Positions 1 through 10,000 of a DNA stretch of 40,586 bases are shown here, in pieces. Numbering within the stretch: position 1 is the stretch's first letter; every line of letters begins with the position of its first letter. The notes under the pieces are model-generated. The model did no database searches, was not told where the DNA came from, and saw only the letters and a list, made by a program, of their open reading frames with translations. The translations under genes were made by a program, and so were the position numbers. The stretch lies in NCBI GenBank assembly GCA_002435825.1, contig DIVL01000021.1, positions 1 to 40,586 on the forward strand, given 5' to 3'. Origin of the DNA: Anaerolineaceae bacterium UBA6133 (lineage in GTDB: Bacteria > Chloroflexota > Anaerolineae > Anaerolineales > Anaerolineaceae).

Positions 1-74
1 CGGGCAATGGAGTTTACCAGTCTCTATGACTGGCTCATTAATATTGAGGCAATGCGGCTGCGGCTGCTAGAAGG

Positions 75-80
75 TATAAT
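75..80 (+). promoter_or_regulatory. -10 box of the lepA promoter
   Basis: A perfect TATAAT lies 19 nt before the lepA ATG. A GAGAGG ribosome site at 91-96 sits between them. No good -35 hexamer is seen at the usual distance. Confidence 0.5.
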
Positions 81-99
81 AAGCTATACTGAGAGGCTT

Positions 100-1893
100 A
101 TGGAAAGAATACGAAATTTTTGCATTATCGCACACGTGGATCACGGAAAATCAACCCTGGCGGACAGGATGCTCCAAATGACCAACACGATTGCAGATCG
201 CGACATGACGGCGCAGGTGTTGGATTCAATGGACCTGGAACGCGAGAAGGGCGTGACCATCAAAGCATCGGCCGTGCGAATGATCTACGACGCCAGAGAT
301 GGACTGGATTATGAGTTCAATCTGATCGACACACCCGGGCATGTAGACTTCAACTATGAGGTCAGCCGCGCGCTCTATGCCTGTGAAGGGGCGGTATTGG
401 TCGTCGATGCCACGCAGGGTATTGAAGCCCAAACGTTAGCCAATCTGTACCTGGCGCTGGATGCAAACCTGGTGATCATTCCGGTCATCAATAAGGTTGA
501 TCTGCAATCGGCAGACGTAGAGGGGGTCAAGCGCGACCTGAAGATTTTGCTTGAAGTAGAAGATGAGGAGATCATTCCCATCAGCGCCAAGACAGGGTTG
601 GGTGTTGAAGAGGTGCTGGAAGCGGTTGCAGCCAAAATTCCTGCACCATTACGGTCCGAAGATAAGCCCTTAAGAGCCTTGATTTTCGATTCTCACTACG
701 ACTCTTATAAAGGAGTGATTGCTTACGTCAGGGTTTTTGATGGCAGCCTGACAGCAAACGACAAAATTGCGATGATGGCAACCGGTACGAAAATCGTTCC
801 GGTGGAGATTGGTATCTTCTCACCAAGTCTGATTCCGATCGCTGAGTTGTCGGCTGGAGACGTTGGATACATCGCGACAGGGTTGAAAACCGTGTCGGAG
901 TGCCGGGTTGGTGACACCATCACCAATGCTGCAAAGCCAGCAGACGCGCCTCTGCCCGGTTACCGGAAGGCAAAGCCAATGGTCTTTGCGGGGGTTTACC
1001 CGGTGGATGGGGAGAATTATTCCGATCTGAAAGAAGCGCTTGAGAAGCTGCAGCTCAACGATGCCTCACTGACTTACGAACCTGAATCTTCAGAAGCTCT
1101 GAATTTTGGCTTCAGGTGCGGCTTCCTTGGACTTTTCCACATGGAAATTATCCAGGAACGAATCGAGCGCGAGTATTACCTGGACGTAGTTTTCACTGCC
1201 CCTTCGGTGGAATACAAGGTTGGCTTAACAGACGGAAGCACGATCATGATCGATTCTCCAGCTGATCTGCCGGACGAAGGAAAAATTAAGGAAATCTATG
1301 AGCCCTGGATGTCGTTGGAGGTTTTTAGCCCTACCGAGTACTACGGCGTGATCATGGAGATGGTGCGCAAGCGGCGGGGGATCTACGTGGATCAGGAGTA
1401 CCCTGCAGCCAATCGGGTGCAGCTGAACTTCGAGATTCCACTGTCAGAAATCATCATTGACTTCTTTGACCTGCTCAAGTCGAACACCCGCGGCTACGCC
1501 TCGATGGATTACCAGTTCCTGGAGTATCGCGCCGGAGATCTGGTGAAACTGCAGATCCTGCTAAACGAAGAGCCAGTAGATGCACTGACAGCAATTGTGC
1601 ACAGCCAGGACGCGTACCATAAAGGTCAGGCACTGGTAAGCAAGCTGAAAGAAATCATCCCGCAGCAAATGTTTACCATTCCGATCCAGGCTTATGCTGA
1701 AGGACGGGTGATTTCACGCGCGAACGTGAAAGCCTTGCGGAAAGACGTGTTGGCAAAGTGTTATGGTGGCGATATTACCCGCAAGAAAAAGCTGCTTGAG
1801 AAGCAAAAACGGGGGAAAAAACGCATGAAAATGGTCGGGAGTGTCGAAATCCCCCAGGAAGCTTTCATGGCGATTTTGCGGCTGGAGAATTGA
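100..1893 (+). CDS. lepA: Elongation factor 4 (LepA), ribosomal back-translocase GTPase
   Basis: LepA is a cytoplasmic translational GTPase that acts on stalled or mis-translocated ribosomes. The 597-residue protein has the usual family length. It shows the G1 loop AHVDHGKS (residues 11-18), a switch I region with EREKGVTIK (about 47-55), DTPGH (77-81), NKVD (131-134) and an SAK motif near 167. The LepA-specific C-terminal domain is intact, with the conserved AEGRVISRANVKALRKDVLA region and a Lys-rich KKKLLEKQKRGKKRMK stretch. The frame is open upstream to base 7. I chose the ATG at 100 because LepA proteins normally begin MERIRNF and because GAGAGG precedes it. The stop overlaps the next start (TGATG), so lepA is probably co-transcribed with the envelope genes downstream. 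Confidence 0.97.
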   Translation: MERIRNFCIIAHVDHGKSTLADRMLQMTNTIADRDMTAQVLDSMDLEREKGVTIKASAVRMIYDARDGLDYEFNLIDTPGHVDFNYEVSRALYACEGAVLVVDATQGIEAQTLANLYLALDANLVIIPVINKVDLQSADVEGVKRDLKILLEVEDEEIIPISAKTGLGVEEVLEAVAAKIPAPLRSEDKPLRALIFDSHYDSYKGVIAYVRVFDGSLTANDKIAMMATGTKIVPVEIGIFSPSLIPIAELSAGDVGYIATGLKTVSECRVGDTITNAAKPADAPLPGYRKAKPMVFAGVYPVDGENYSDLKEALEKLQLNDASLTYEPESSEALNFGFRCGFLGLFHMEIIQERIEREYYLDVVFTAPSVEYKVGLTDGSTIMIDSPADLPDEGKIKEIYEPWMSLEVFSPTEYYGVIMEMVRKRRGIYVDQEYPAANRVQLNFEIPLSEIIIDFFDLLKSNTRGYASMDYQFLEYRAGDLVKLQILLNEEPVDALTAIVHSQDAYHKGQALVSKLKEIIPQQMFTIPIQAYAEGRVISRANVKALRKDVLAKCYGGDITRKKKLLEKQKRGKKRMKMVGSVEIPQEAFMAILRLEN

Positions 1894-2918
1894 TGACAGA
1901 AGCGAGTAAAGGCTTTCGCGCCGGCGATTTTGTGCGGGTGGCGGTGCCGCTGCTTATCAGCGGTCTGGCCATCTGGCTGCTGGTGCGGCAGATAGACCTG
2001 CAGGCATTTTTGGCAGCTGTCAGATCCTTGACACCGCTGGCGATAGTCTTGATCGTTGCTTGTTTTACGGTTGGTTTGTTAGTCAGGGGGCTGGTCTGCT
2101 GGCTGATCCTTGGCAAAGAGTTCACATTTTCCGCGGCATTCTGGGCTATGAATGTGGGTTATATGCTGAACAGTTTTTTGCCTCTCAGATTGGGGGAAGT
2201 GGGCAGGGCAGTACTGCTGGTGAGGCACGGCAAAGGAAAGCACAATTACCCGGAAGTGTTTGCGGCGATTGTGACAGAGCGCATGATGGACTTGATGATA
2301 GGTTCGCTATTTTTTTTGGCAACTTTGCCGCTTATGATCGGAGAAAGCAACCTTAAGCGCGTAGTGTTCATCACTGCTATCGCATTGTTGATTGGAAGCG
2401 TGATCATTTTCGTCAGCGCAAGACGCAGAGAAAGCCTGATTTTTTGGCTTGAAAACCGCTTTGGATCGAAGAAGCTGGTAAAAGACCGGATACTGCCGGC
2501 ACTGAATAAGTTGCTGACTGGTTTTCAGATCTTCCTCAAACCCAAACTGTTTTTCACGGCATTTATTCTGTTAGCGATCAGCTGGGCAATGACTATGGTG
2601 GAATTTACCATCTTACAGGATGCGATTCTGGATCATTCCCAATGGTGGTGGCCGTTGTTGATCACGCCCGCAAGCGCTTTTGTAAACGCGCTGCCTGCCG
2701 CGCCCGCAGGTCTGGGCGTGTTTGAGGCTGGCGCAGTCGCGGCTTACTCGCTGGTGGGGGTCGGGAAGGCTGACGCTCTGGCAATGGCGCTGGTGGTGCA
2801 CGCCGTGCAGGTCATCATCCCGGTATTTGTGGGCATGATCGGGATTTACGTGATGGGCGAAAACCTGGGGACTTTGGTCCGAAGCACAAGAAGGCAGGCA
2901 GGGAGCAGCAAACTCTGA
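1893..2918 (+). CDS. Flippase-like integral membrane protein (MprF N-domain / UPF0104 family)
   Basis: The 341-residue protein has about seven or eight hydrophobic segments and no soluble catalytic domain. It resembles the membrane part of lysylphosphatidylglycerol synthase/flippase MprF (PF03706, TIGR00374). Family-type motifs are visible: N93-x5-R99-x2-E102-x2-R105 in a 'NSFLPLRLGE' context, TER..D at 128-133, and a Pro/Gly-rich LPAAPAGLGVFEAG segment near residue 265. Relatives are thought to move lipids or lipid-linked sugars across the membrane, so the substrate here is inferred only. The ATG at 1893 overlaps the lepA stop by one base; a TTG one codon earlier is also open. Its own stop overlaps the next start (TGATG). 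The position directly before glycosyltransferase genes suggests a role in envelope glycolipid handling. Confidence 0.8.
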   Translation: MTEASKGFRAGDFVRVAVPLLISGLAIWLLVRQIDLQAFLAAVRSLTPLAIVLIVACFTVGLLVRGLVCWLILGKEFTFSAAFWAMNVGYMLNSFLPLRLGEVGRAVLLVRHGKGKHNYPEVFAAIVTERMMDLMIGSLFFLATLPLMIGESNLKRVVFITAIALLIGSVIIFVSARRRESLIFWLENRFGSKKLVKDRILPALNKLLTGFQIFLKPKLFFTAFILLAISWAMTMVEFTILQDAILDHSQWWWPLLITPASAFVNALPAAPAGLGVFEAGAVAAYSLVGVGKADALAMALVVHAVQVIIPVFVGMIGIYVMGENLGTLVRSTRRQAGSSKL

Positions 2919-4063
2919 TGAAGGTTCTGATCACCTCAACCTACTTCCATCCATACAGTTCGGGTCTTTCGGTATATGCTCTGCGGATCGCGCGTGGCTT
3001 GGTTGGGCTTGGGCACGAAGTGTGTGTGCTCACCTCGCAGTACGACCAGAACCTACCTGGTGTGGAAACCCTGGATGGCGTAAAGATTGTGCGCGTGAAA
3101 GTGGGGATGAAGCTTTCCAAGGGGGTACTAATGCCGGGTTTGAGAGCCCAGGCGAGAAAATGGGTCGCGTGGGCAGACGTGGTGAACTTGCACATGCCGC
3201 AGTTCGAGTCCTTTGTGGTTGCGCGCCTGTCGAGGCAGTTAAAGAAGCCTCTGGTAGTGACGTATCACTGCGACCTGGTGATGAGCGGCGGTTGGTTTAG
3301 CCGGCTGGCAGGCTGGGGAACGAACCTGCTGGGCAAGCAAACGCTAAAGCAAGCAGGGGTGATCGTGCAGAACACGCTTGATTATGCCAGGCATTCGAGG
3401 GTATTGAATGCTTACCTGGATAAAGTAATTGAAGTACCCACACCGGTTGTGTTTCTTGAATCTTCCGCGAATGAAAAAATGGCTTTTCGAGAGAAATTTG
3501 GCTTGTCGGAGACTGACAAAGTCCTCGGGCTAGCCGGAAGAGTTGCCAGCGAAAAGGGTTACGAGTACCTTGCGCAGGCACTGCCCCTGGTTTGGGAAAA
3601 GTATCCCACAGCGCGCGTGGTGCATGCCGGCAGTTGGAAGGGCGTGATCGGTGAGGAGGCTTATCTGGCGAAGGTGGAGGCGATGATCCGACCCTTTGGC
3701 GAGAAATGGAAGTCTCTCGGGTTCCTGACAGACGAAGACTTTATGCGCTTTTTTGCTGCCTGTGATCTGCTGGTTTTCTCGAGCCTGAACGCGACGGAAT
3801 CGTTTGGAATCGTACAAATTGAAGCCATGAGCCAGGGAACGCCCGTGGTGGCATCCGACCTGCCGGGGGTTAGGCAGCCAGTGCTGCAGACGGCGCTGGG
3901 GCGAATCGTTCCGGTGCGGGATGCGGCTGCTCTGGCTGAGGGGATCATCTCGGTTTTGGACGAAAGCAGTGAAACGTGGTTAATCCCTGGGTCTTATTTG
4001 AAACAGTTCGAACAGGAAAAGGTAGCTGAACGCTACCAGGAAATTTTTGCGTCTTTGGTTTAG
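2918..4063 (+). CDS. Glycosyltransferase family 4 (GT-B fold)
   Basis: The 381-residue protein probably transfers a sugar from an activated nucleotide donor to a lipid or glycan acceptor at the inner face of the membrane. The N-terminal Rossmann half starts KVLITSTYFHPYSSGLSVYA. The C-terminal half carries GRVASEKG (207-214), the phosphate-binding region of the family. It also has the E-x7-E donor-binding pair, E294 and E302, in ESFGIVQIEAMSQGTPVVAS. There is no signal peptide or membrane span. The start overlaps the previous stop by one base, so translation is likely coupled. Donor and acceptor cannot be read from the sequence. Confidence 0.9.
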   Translation: MKVLITSTYFHPYSSGLSVYALRIARGLVGLGHEVCVLTSQYDQNLPGVETLDGVKIVRVKVGMKLSKGVLMPGLRAQARKWVAWADVVNLHMPQFESFVVARLSRQLKKPLVVTYHCDLVMSGGWFSRLAGWGTNLLGKQTLKQAGVIVQNTLDYARHSRVLNAYLDKVIEVPTPVVFLESSANEKMAFREKFGLSETDKVLGLAGRVASEKGYEYLAQALPLVWEKYPTARVVHAGSWKGVIGEEAYLAKVEAMIRPFGEKWKSLGFLTDEDFMRFFAACDLLVFSSLNATESFGIVQIEAMSQGTPVVASDLPGVRQPVLQTALGRIVPVRDAAALAEGIISVLDESSETWLIPGSYLKQFEQEKVAERYQEIFASLV

Positions 4064-4066
4064 CTG

Positions 4067-4873
4067 ATGAGCGAATTGCGTAAAGAACAATTGGATGAAA
4101 TCTGCGAACGGCAATTGTTCCATTTGCCTTATTTTCGCGGCATGCTGCGGGCTGTGGAGCAGAGTCAATATCCACAGGCCTTGCTTGTGGAACCAATCCT
4201 GGATATCGGCGCAGGGGATGGGCATTTTGCCTGGGCGATGCTGGAAGGGAAAATTGTGGACGGGATTGACCCCTGGCTGGCTCCGCTCAAAGAAGCAGAA
4301 GCGTGGAAGGTCTATCGCTCACTCGCTCTGGCTAACGGGCAGGAATTGCCATTTGAGAGTGGTCAGTTCCCGACCGCGATCAGCAACTCTGTACTGGAAC
4401 ACATCGCTGGCGTGCAAGCGGTCTTGAATGAGGTCGGGCGATGCTTGATACCGGGCGGGCATTTCATCTTTGCGGTGCCAAATGAACGCTTTAGAACCGA
4501 ACTATGGGGCATGGAAGTGCTACGAAAGATAGGCTTGAGTTTCCTTACGGACCCTTACTCACGTTTTTTTAACTGGGTATCGCGGCATGTAAACCTGGAC
4601 GTTCCGGAAGTATGGGTGGAACGGCTGCGGATTGCCGGTTTTGGCGAGGTGAAGCACTGGAATTACTTCCCCATTATAGCCCTTCATCAATTGGAACGCG
4701 GGCATGCTGCCAACCTGCCAAATCTGCTGTGGAAAAAGTTGTTTGGTAAGTGGGTCTTGTTCAAAAGTAGAAATAATCCTTTTATTCACTTTGACCGCAT
4801 CCGCCGTTTGGTCGAGTCACCTTTAGATGAAAATGGTTGCTGTACTTTTTATGTCGCGACGAAGGATTCCTGA
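4067..4873 (+). CDS. Class I SAM-dependent methyltransferase
   Basis: The 268-residue soluble protein has the S-adenosylmethionine binding motif I, ILDIGAGDGHF, at residues 44-54. A motif II/III-like region follows: SNSVLEHI, then VGRCLIPGGHFIFAVPNE. This is typical of the Methyltransf_11 group. It starts 3 nt after the glycosyltransferase stop. In this setting it could methylate a sugar or lipid made by the neighbouring enzymes, but the substrate is not readable. The gap of 53 nt after this gene is the largest in the lepA-cmk run. Confidence 0.85.
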   Translation: MSELRKEQLDEICERQLFHLPYFRGMLRAVEQSQYPQALLVEPILDIGAGDGHFAWAMLEGKIVDGIDPWLAPLKEAEAWKVYRSLALANGQELPFESGQFPTAISNSVLEHIAGVQAVLNEVGRCLIPGGHFIFAVPNERFRTELWGMEVLRKIGLSFLTDPYSRFFNWVSRHVNLDVPEVWVERLRIAGFGEVKHWNYFPIIALHQLERGHAANLPNLLWKKLFGKWVLFKSRNNPFIHFDRIRRLVESPLDENGCCTFYVATKDS

Positions 4874-4914
4874 TCGTAAAAGGTCGCGTTGCGGCATCTG
4901 AACCAGGATTGGAA

Positions 4915-4920
4915 TAGAAT
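4915..4920 (+). promoter_or_regulatory. Possible -10 box placed for a leaderless transcript
   Basis: TAGAAT ends 6 nt before the ATG of the 695-residue membrane protein. That would put the transcription start at or next to the ATG. No Shine-Dalgarno sequence is evident before that ATG. The -35 region (TTGCGG, 20-nt spacer) is weak. Confidence 0.35.
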
Positions 4921-4926
4921 ATCAGC

Positions 4927-7014
4927 ATGGATCCGACTGAAAGCCTGCCAGAAGATGATGACCTCACCGTACTGGAATACGTGCGAAGTTGGGTCGACGC
5001 TCAGTTTAAAGTCAGGGAAAAGCCAGCTGCGGAAGTAAGCCAGCAGGGTGGCATCTCTGAAAACTCCGTTGGTGTGAAACCGGTTTTTTGGATCGGATTG
5101 ATTCTGACCGTCATCGGACAGGTCCTGTTGGGACTGGACAGGCAGTCGTTCCCGATCGCTGGATTACTGGCGATCTTTACGGGAATGGGATGCTTGTGGC
5201 TCGGATTTCCTAAAGAGAACACAAAAGCTGAAATCATCATCCCGGTTGAATCCGAAGGCATCAAGTTCCAATTGAAGCCGATCTGGCTATTGGCGACATT
5301 GACGATGTCGGCGGTGTGCTTTTTGCTGTTTACCGAGAACCGTTTTGGCTGGCTGCCAACCTTGAGTTGGCTGACGGCGATCGCCTGCGGTTTATATGCC
5401 TTCTGGCCAGCGAGAGATCCTGAGCAAAGTGAACAAAAACTGAACTGGAAATTGTGGATGGGTTGGCGCAATGACAGGCTGTTTATTGTCCTGGTGCTGA
5501 TTGTGGCGGTGCTTGGCTTGACTTTCAGGCTGAAGGATCTGGCGGGATTGCCGCCAGAAATTATCAGCGCGCAGGTCGAAACATTTTACACTCTAAGCGA
5601 AATCAAGCAGGGGGGAAACACCATCCTGTTTTCACGCAACACGGTTCCAGAGCCCCTCAATTACTACTGGGCGAACATGGTAACCGTGCTTTCAGGAAGA
5701 ACCCTCAAAATGGAAAGCATCCGCCTGGCAAATGCCCTGGCAGGATTGATTGGCATGGGCTTTGTTTTTGGTCTTGGCAAGACGATTGCGAACCGCAGGG
5801 TGGGTTTGGTTGCTGCCGGGCTGGCAGGGGTGAGTTTCTGGCTGGTCTTGCAGGAAAGAGCCGCGATCGGCGGAGGATTGGTTGTTCCGCTGATGGCAGG
5901 CGCGATTTTTGGTCTGGTAAAGGGTCTGGATGAGCGGGATGGGCGATTTTTTTTGCTATCCGCGCTTGCGGCGGGACTGGGTTTGATGAGCAACAAGATT
6001 TTCCTTATCTTCCTACTCGTTGCAGTCGTTGTGATTTTTTGCTGGAAAAGTGGGAATAAGTCGGTCAAGCCAGTTCAGGCGCTCGGTCTGCTTGGAATTG
6101 GTCTATTAATCTCTCTTATTACAGCGATGCCCCTCATGCGGGGGATCAGCCTGGAACCTGGGAGCTACTTTACGCCCATTTTGGCGCGCGTTGGTGAATA
6201 CGAAGTGGCTTATCCAGGCAATCCTGTTTTGATCTTCCTGGCAAATTTCATGAAGGCGCTTGGGATTGCGAACTGGACCAACCAGGGCAGCTGGGTGGAC
6301 AGCATCGCCAACCGGGGGGCAGTGGATGGGCTGACGGCGGTCTTCTTCCTGGTGGGTATCGTCAGCCTTCTAAAAAGATATCGAACGAGCAAGGATTGGA
6401 AGTTGCTGGTAGTTCTGCTGCTTTATCCGGTACTATTGCTGCCAAGTGCCTTAGCCCTGGCATTCCCTTCTGAGAATCCATCCATGACGCGCGCAGTAGG
6501 GGCTGCTGTTCCAGTTTTGCTGGCTGCTGCATACGGCTTTGTAGATTTTTTTAGGATTGTGACTGGCGCACTGCGAAACAGGTCTCTGGTAGTGGTAGTA
6601 ATTGCTGGCGTTCTGATGCTTGCACCAATCGTAGTCAGCAATCACGATCTGGTTTTCAAACAATATCCAAGCCAATACAAGAATTCTGCCTGGAACGCGA
6701 GCGAGATGGCTGAAGTCATCAATCGGTTTTATTCCTCTGGCAGGGAAGGGCTCAGCTACATGATCAGTTATCCACACTGGGTTGATTCACGCGCAGTCGC
6801 GATCAGCATGGGGCGACCCCAACAAAACCTGAGCCTGCCTGCAGCAGATATTGCCAACACGCTGAACGTGACACTGCCGAAATTGTTCCTCCTCAACCCG
6901 ATGGACAAAACCAGCATCTCTGAGCTGCAGGCGGTCTATCCGGAAGGCGTGATCAGCACGTATCAGAGCACAAATCCGGACAAGAACTTTATCCTTTTCA
7001 TTGTAGGTCAATGA
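4927..7014 (+). CDS. GT39-like (GT-C fold) polytopic membrane protein, catalytic Asp apparently absent
   Basis: The 695-residue protein has a cytoplasmic N-terminal tail of about 50 residues, then many hydrophobic segments and a short hydrophilic C-terminal part. It resembles the dolichyl-phosphate-mannose/ArnT type glycosyltransferases (GT39, PF13231-like). These use a polyprenyl-phosphate sugar on the outer face of the membrane. Where family members usually show PP-x4-DE in the first external loop, this protein reads PPEIISAQVE (residues 209-218). The two acidic positions look replaced by A215 and Q216; E218 is the nearest acid. It may therefore be a non-catalytic partner or use another residue. 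The alignment was made by eye. It is followed 4 nt later by the 1753-residue fusion protein. Confidence 0.7.
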   Translation: MDPTESLPEDDDLTVLEYVRSWVDAQFKVREKPAAEVSQQGGISENSVGVKPVFWIGLILTVIGQVLLGLDRQSFPIAGLLAIFTGMGCLWLGFPKENTKAEIIIPVESEGIKFQLKPIWLLATLTMSAVCFLLFTENRFGWLPTLSWLTAIACGLYAFWPARDPEQSEQKLNWKLWMGWRNDRLFIVLVLIVAVLGLTFRLKDLAGLPPEIISAQVETFYTLSEIKQGGNTILFSRNTVPEPLNYYWANMVTVLSGRTLKMESIRLANALAGLIGMGFVFGLGKTIANRRVGLVAAGLAGVSFWLVLQERAAIGGGLVVPLMAGAIFGLVKGLDERDGRFFLLSALAAGLGLMSNKIFLIFLLVAVVVIFCWKSGNKSVKPVQALGLLGIGLLISLITAMPLMRGISLEPGSYFTPILARVGEYEVAYPGNPVLIFLANFMKALGIANWTNQGSWVDSIANRGAVDGLTAVFFLVGIVSLLKRYRTSKDWKLLVVLLLYPVLLLPSALALAFPSENPSMTRAVGAAVPVLLAAAYGFVDFFRIVTGALRNRSLVVVVIAGVLMLAPIVVSNHDLVFKQYPSQYKNSAWNASEMAEVINRFYSSGREGLSYMISYPHWVDSRAVAISMGRPQQNLSLPAADIANTLNVTLPKLFLLNPMDKTSISELQAVYPEGVISTYQSTNPDKNFILFIVGQ

Positions 7015-7018
7015 TCGC

Positions 7019-10000
7019 ATGAATGTAGAAACTAAACAGAAGGTTCAAGAAACCAACAAAATCGACTGGAAGTCCATTCTCGTGGTGGTCTGTTTGGTGA
7101 CGATTCTCCTGGCTGGCTGGGCGTTTCGAAGCATGAACAACAACTGGGATGAATCAAGGCATTTGCATCCTGATGAGCGCTACCTTTCGATGGTGATCAA
7201 TGCCATCGAGCCGGTTTGGACTGCCAGAGAGTACTTCGATACTGCTTCCTCGCCGCTCAATCCAGGAAACAAGGACTTTGGCTTCTTTGTGTATGGCACA
7301 CTGCCGGTTTTCATGGTGCGATACGCTGGCGAATGGACCGGGCAGGTGGGCTACGACCTGAATACGCTGCTGGGTCGATCCATGTCGGCGGTGATGGATA
7401 CGATCACCATCCTGCTAACCTTCTTTATTGCCAAAAAACTGTTCAACCGCCGGGTGGGGCTGCTTGCAGCCGCGCTATACGCCTTCGCGGTGCTGCCCAT
7501 CCAGCTCGCTCATTTCATGACGGTCGATTCCTTTACCAACACCTTCGCCATGCTAACAGTGTTGACAGCTGTGATCATCCTGAAACGACCGCCTTTGGTG
7601 GTTGCAGAAGACACGGGCAAGGCGAAACGGATTTGGTACGCGATCTGGCCTTACCTGGCTTTTGGGACAGCGCTTGGCTTGGCAACAGCATCGAAGATCA
7701 ACGCGATATCGCTGGCGTTACTGCTGCCGTTGGTGGAGGGGGTGCGGTATTTCAGGCTGGCTGAAGAAGATCGGGAAAAAACTTTCCTTCCGATGATCGG
7801 AAAGATGGTTCTTGCAGGCGTGATGAGTTTTGTGGTTTTCAGGATTTGTCAGCCTTACGCTTTTGATGGTCCTGGTTTTTTCAATTTCTCAATCAACCAA
7901 AACTGGTGGCTGAGCATGCGGTCTCTGCAGGCGCAGAGCACCGGAGAAGTGGATTTTCCGCCGGCGCTGCAGTGGGCAAGGCGCCCCTTGTGGTTTTCGT
8001 TTAAAAACCTCTTATTATGGGGAGTGGGGTTACCTTTCGGGATGGCGGCCATCGCGAGCGCAACTGCCATGGGCTTGAACGTGGTCCGAAAGAAAAACTG
8101 GGACAATCTGCCGCTCCTGCTTTGGACGTTGATCTACGCTGCCTGGCAGGGACTGGCATGGGTGAAATCCATGCGCTACCTGATGCCAATATACCCTCTG
8201 CTGGCAATCATCGCCGCCTGGGGTTTCTGGCAGCTCATTTCAGCGTCTCGTGATTTCTGCTGGAAAAAGTTGAAAATCTCCAGCAAGAGCCTGCGGGTAA
8301 TCGGGGTGCTATCCGCGGTGGTGGTTTTAGCTGGAACGCTTACATACGCTTATGCCTTCAGCCGGATTTACACACGGCCAGTAACCCGGATCGCGGCTTC
8401 AGAATGGATCTACGAAAACATCGACGGTCCGGTCAACCTGACGGTGCAAACCGATGATGGCGTTTTTATGCAGCAAGGGCAATATCGCAACCAGGTCACC
8501 TTGCTCCCGGGACAAAGTTATCTGAGCGCTATTGTCGCGGACCGGGATGGCACGATAGAAAGTGTTACGTTCCCCGAGGTGCAGGACCTGATGCTCTCGA
8601 TAGATCCGATCATGTACACGCTCGATATTCGCGAGCCTATTGAAGGAAATTCGATCCTGCCCGCAGTGCTTACCAGTCAGCCAGCCGGTGGCAATCAGCT
8701 CAGCAGCCTCGATTTCTATTTTGAGCAAGGGGTGAGGCTGGAAAAAGGCAAAACTTATATTTTGGTTCTGGGATATTCAACCGAGAACAGCCAGCCTTAT
8801 CTTGGCGGTGTGCCGGTGATCACCTATGCAAGAGAAAACGGCACTCTCAACAAGCAATACCTGCCCAGGATCAGCCAGCAAGTGACCTTGGGAAATCCCT
8901 TCAACATTCGGATATTGGTGACCAAACCTGGCGTGGTCAGCCAGGTAGTGATCCCACAACTGGTCGACGCGTCGCAAAATCCCGGTGCCAAAACCCTGCG
9001 CTTGACGCTTTCCAGCATGGGCGAGGACCCGCAACAGACGGTCAGTGCCGAAATCAGCGGGACTTTTCTGGATATGGGGTATGGGCTTGGCAGCGAGGTG
9101 GTGTTTGATCTTCCGCAGAAACTGATCTTGAGCCGCATGCAGGAGGTTGAGCTGACCCTGGAGATGGTGACTGGTTCGGGGCAGATTGCGGTCAATACAA
9201 TTGGCGTGGTCCATGAAACTGCCTGGGATGACGGTTTGCCACTCATGATGAACGGCTATATCCCCTACGATACAAATCTGGGCATTTTCAGGGGTGATCT
9301 GAACCTGGATATGTACGCGCAGGATGACCAGGCTAAACGAGATCGCTTCTTCCAGATGCTGAGCCAGGGTGAGTATATTTTCATGAGCTCCAACCGCCAG
9401 TGGGGGACCATTCCGCGCGTGCCGGAAAGGTATCCGCTCAGCACGGCTTACTACCGGGCGCTGGTGGGCTGCCCGGAAGAAATGGATAGTGTCACCTGTT
9501 ACAACCTGGCAGAACCAGGCAGGTATGAGGGGCAGCTCGGTTTCGAATTGGCGGAGACGTTCACGTCCTACCCGAGCCTGGGAGAATGGGAATTCAACGA
9601 CCAGTTCGCGGAAGAGGCTTTTTCGGTCTATGACCACCCCAAAGTGATGATTTTCCGCAAGACGGATGATTTTGATCCCGAAAAACTGGCGGCGTTCCTT
9701 GATGGGGTGGACCTCAGCCAGGTGATTTACCTCACACCCAGGCAAGCTTCCCAATACAAGTCCGGTAAGCCGACCCTGATGCTCTCTGAGCAGGACCTGC
9801 AAATTCAGCAAGAAAACGGCACCTGGTCGGAAATCTTTGACAGAAATGGTTTGCTGAATCGCTATCCGGCTTTGGCTGTGCTGGCTTTTTACGGATTTTC
9901 CCTATTGCTGGGCTTGTTGGTTTTCCCATTGCTGCGATTGGCGTTGCCTGGATTGAAGGATAAAGGTTACGGGTTTTCAAAGATCATCGGTTTTCTGCTG

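Noticed and set aside
7..99. Longer N-terminal extension of LepA from base 7
   Set aside because: The extension covers the TATAAT box and ribosome site and has no counterpart in LepA proteins.
8777..9811. A 344-codon open frame on the minus strand
   Set aside because: It is antisense to the GT39-DUF2298 fusion gene, whose frame carries clear family motifs. The antisense product shows none.
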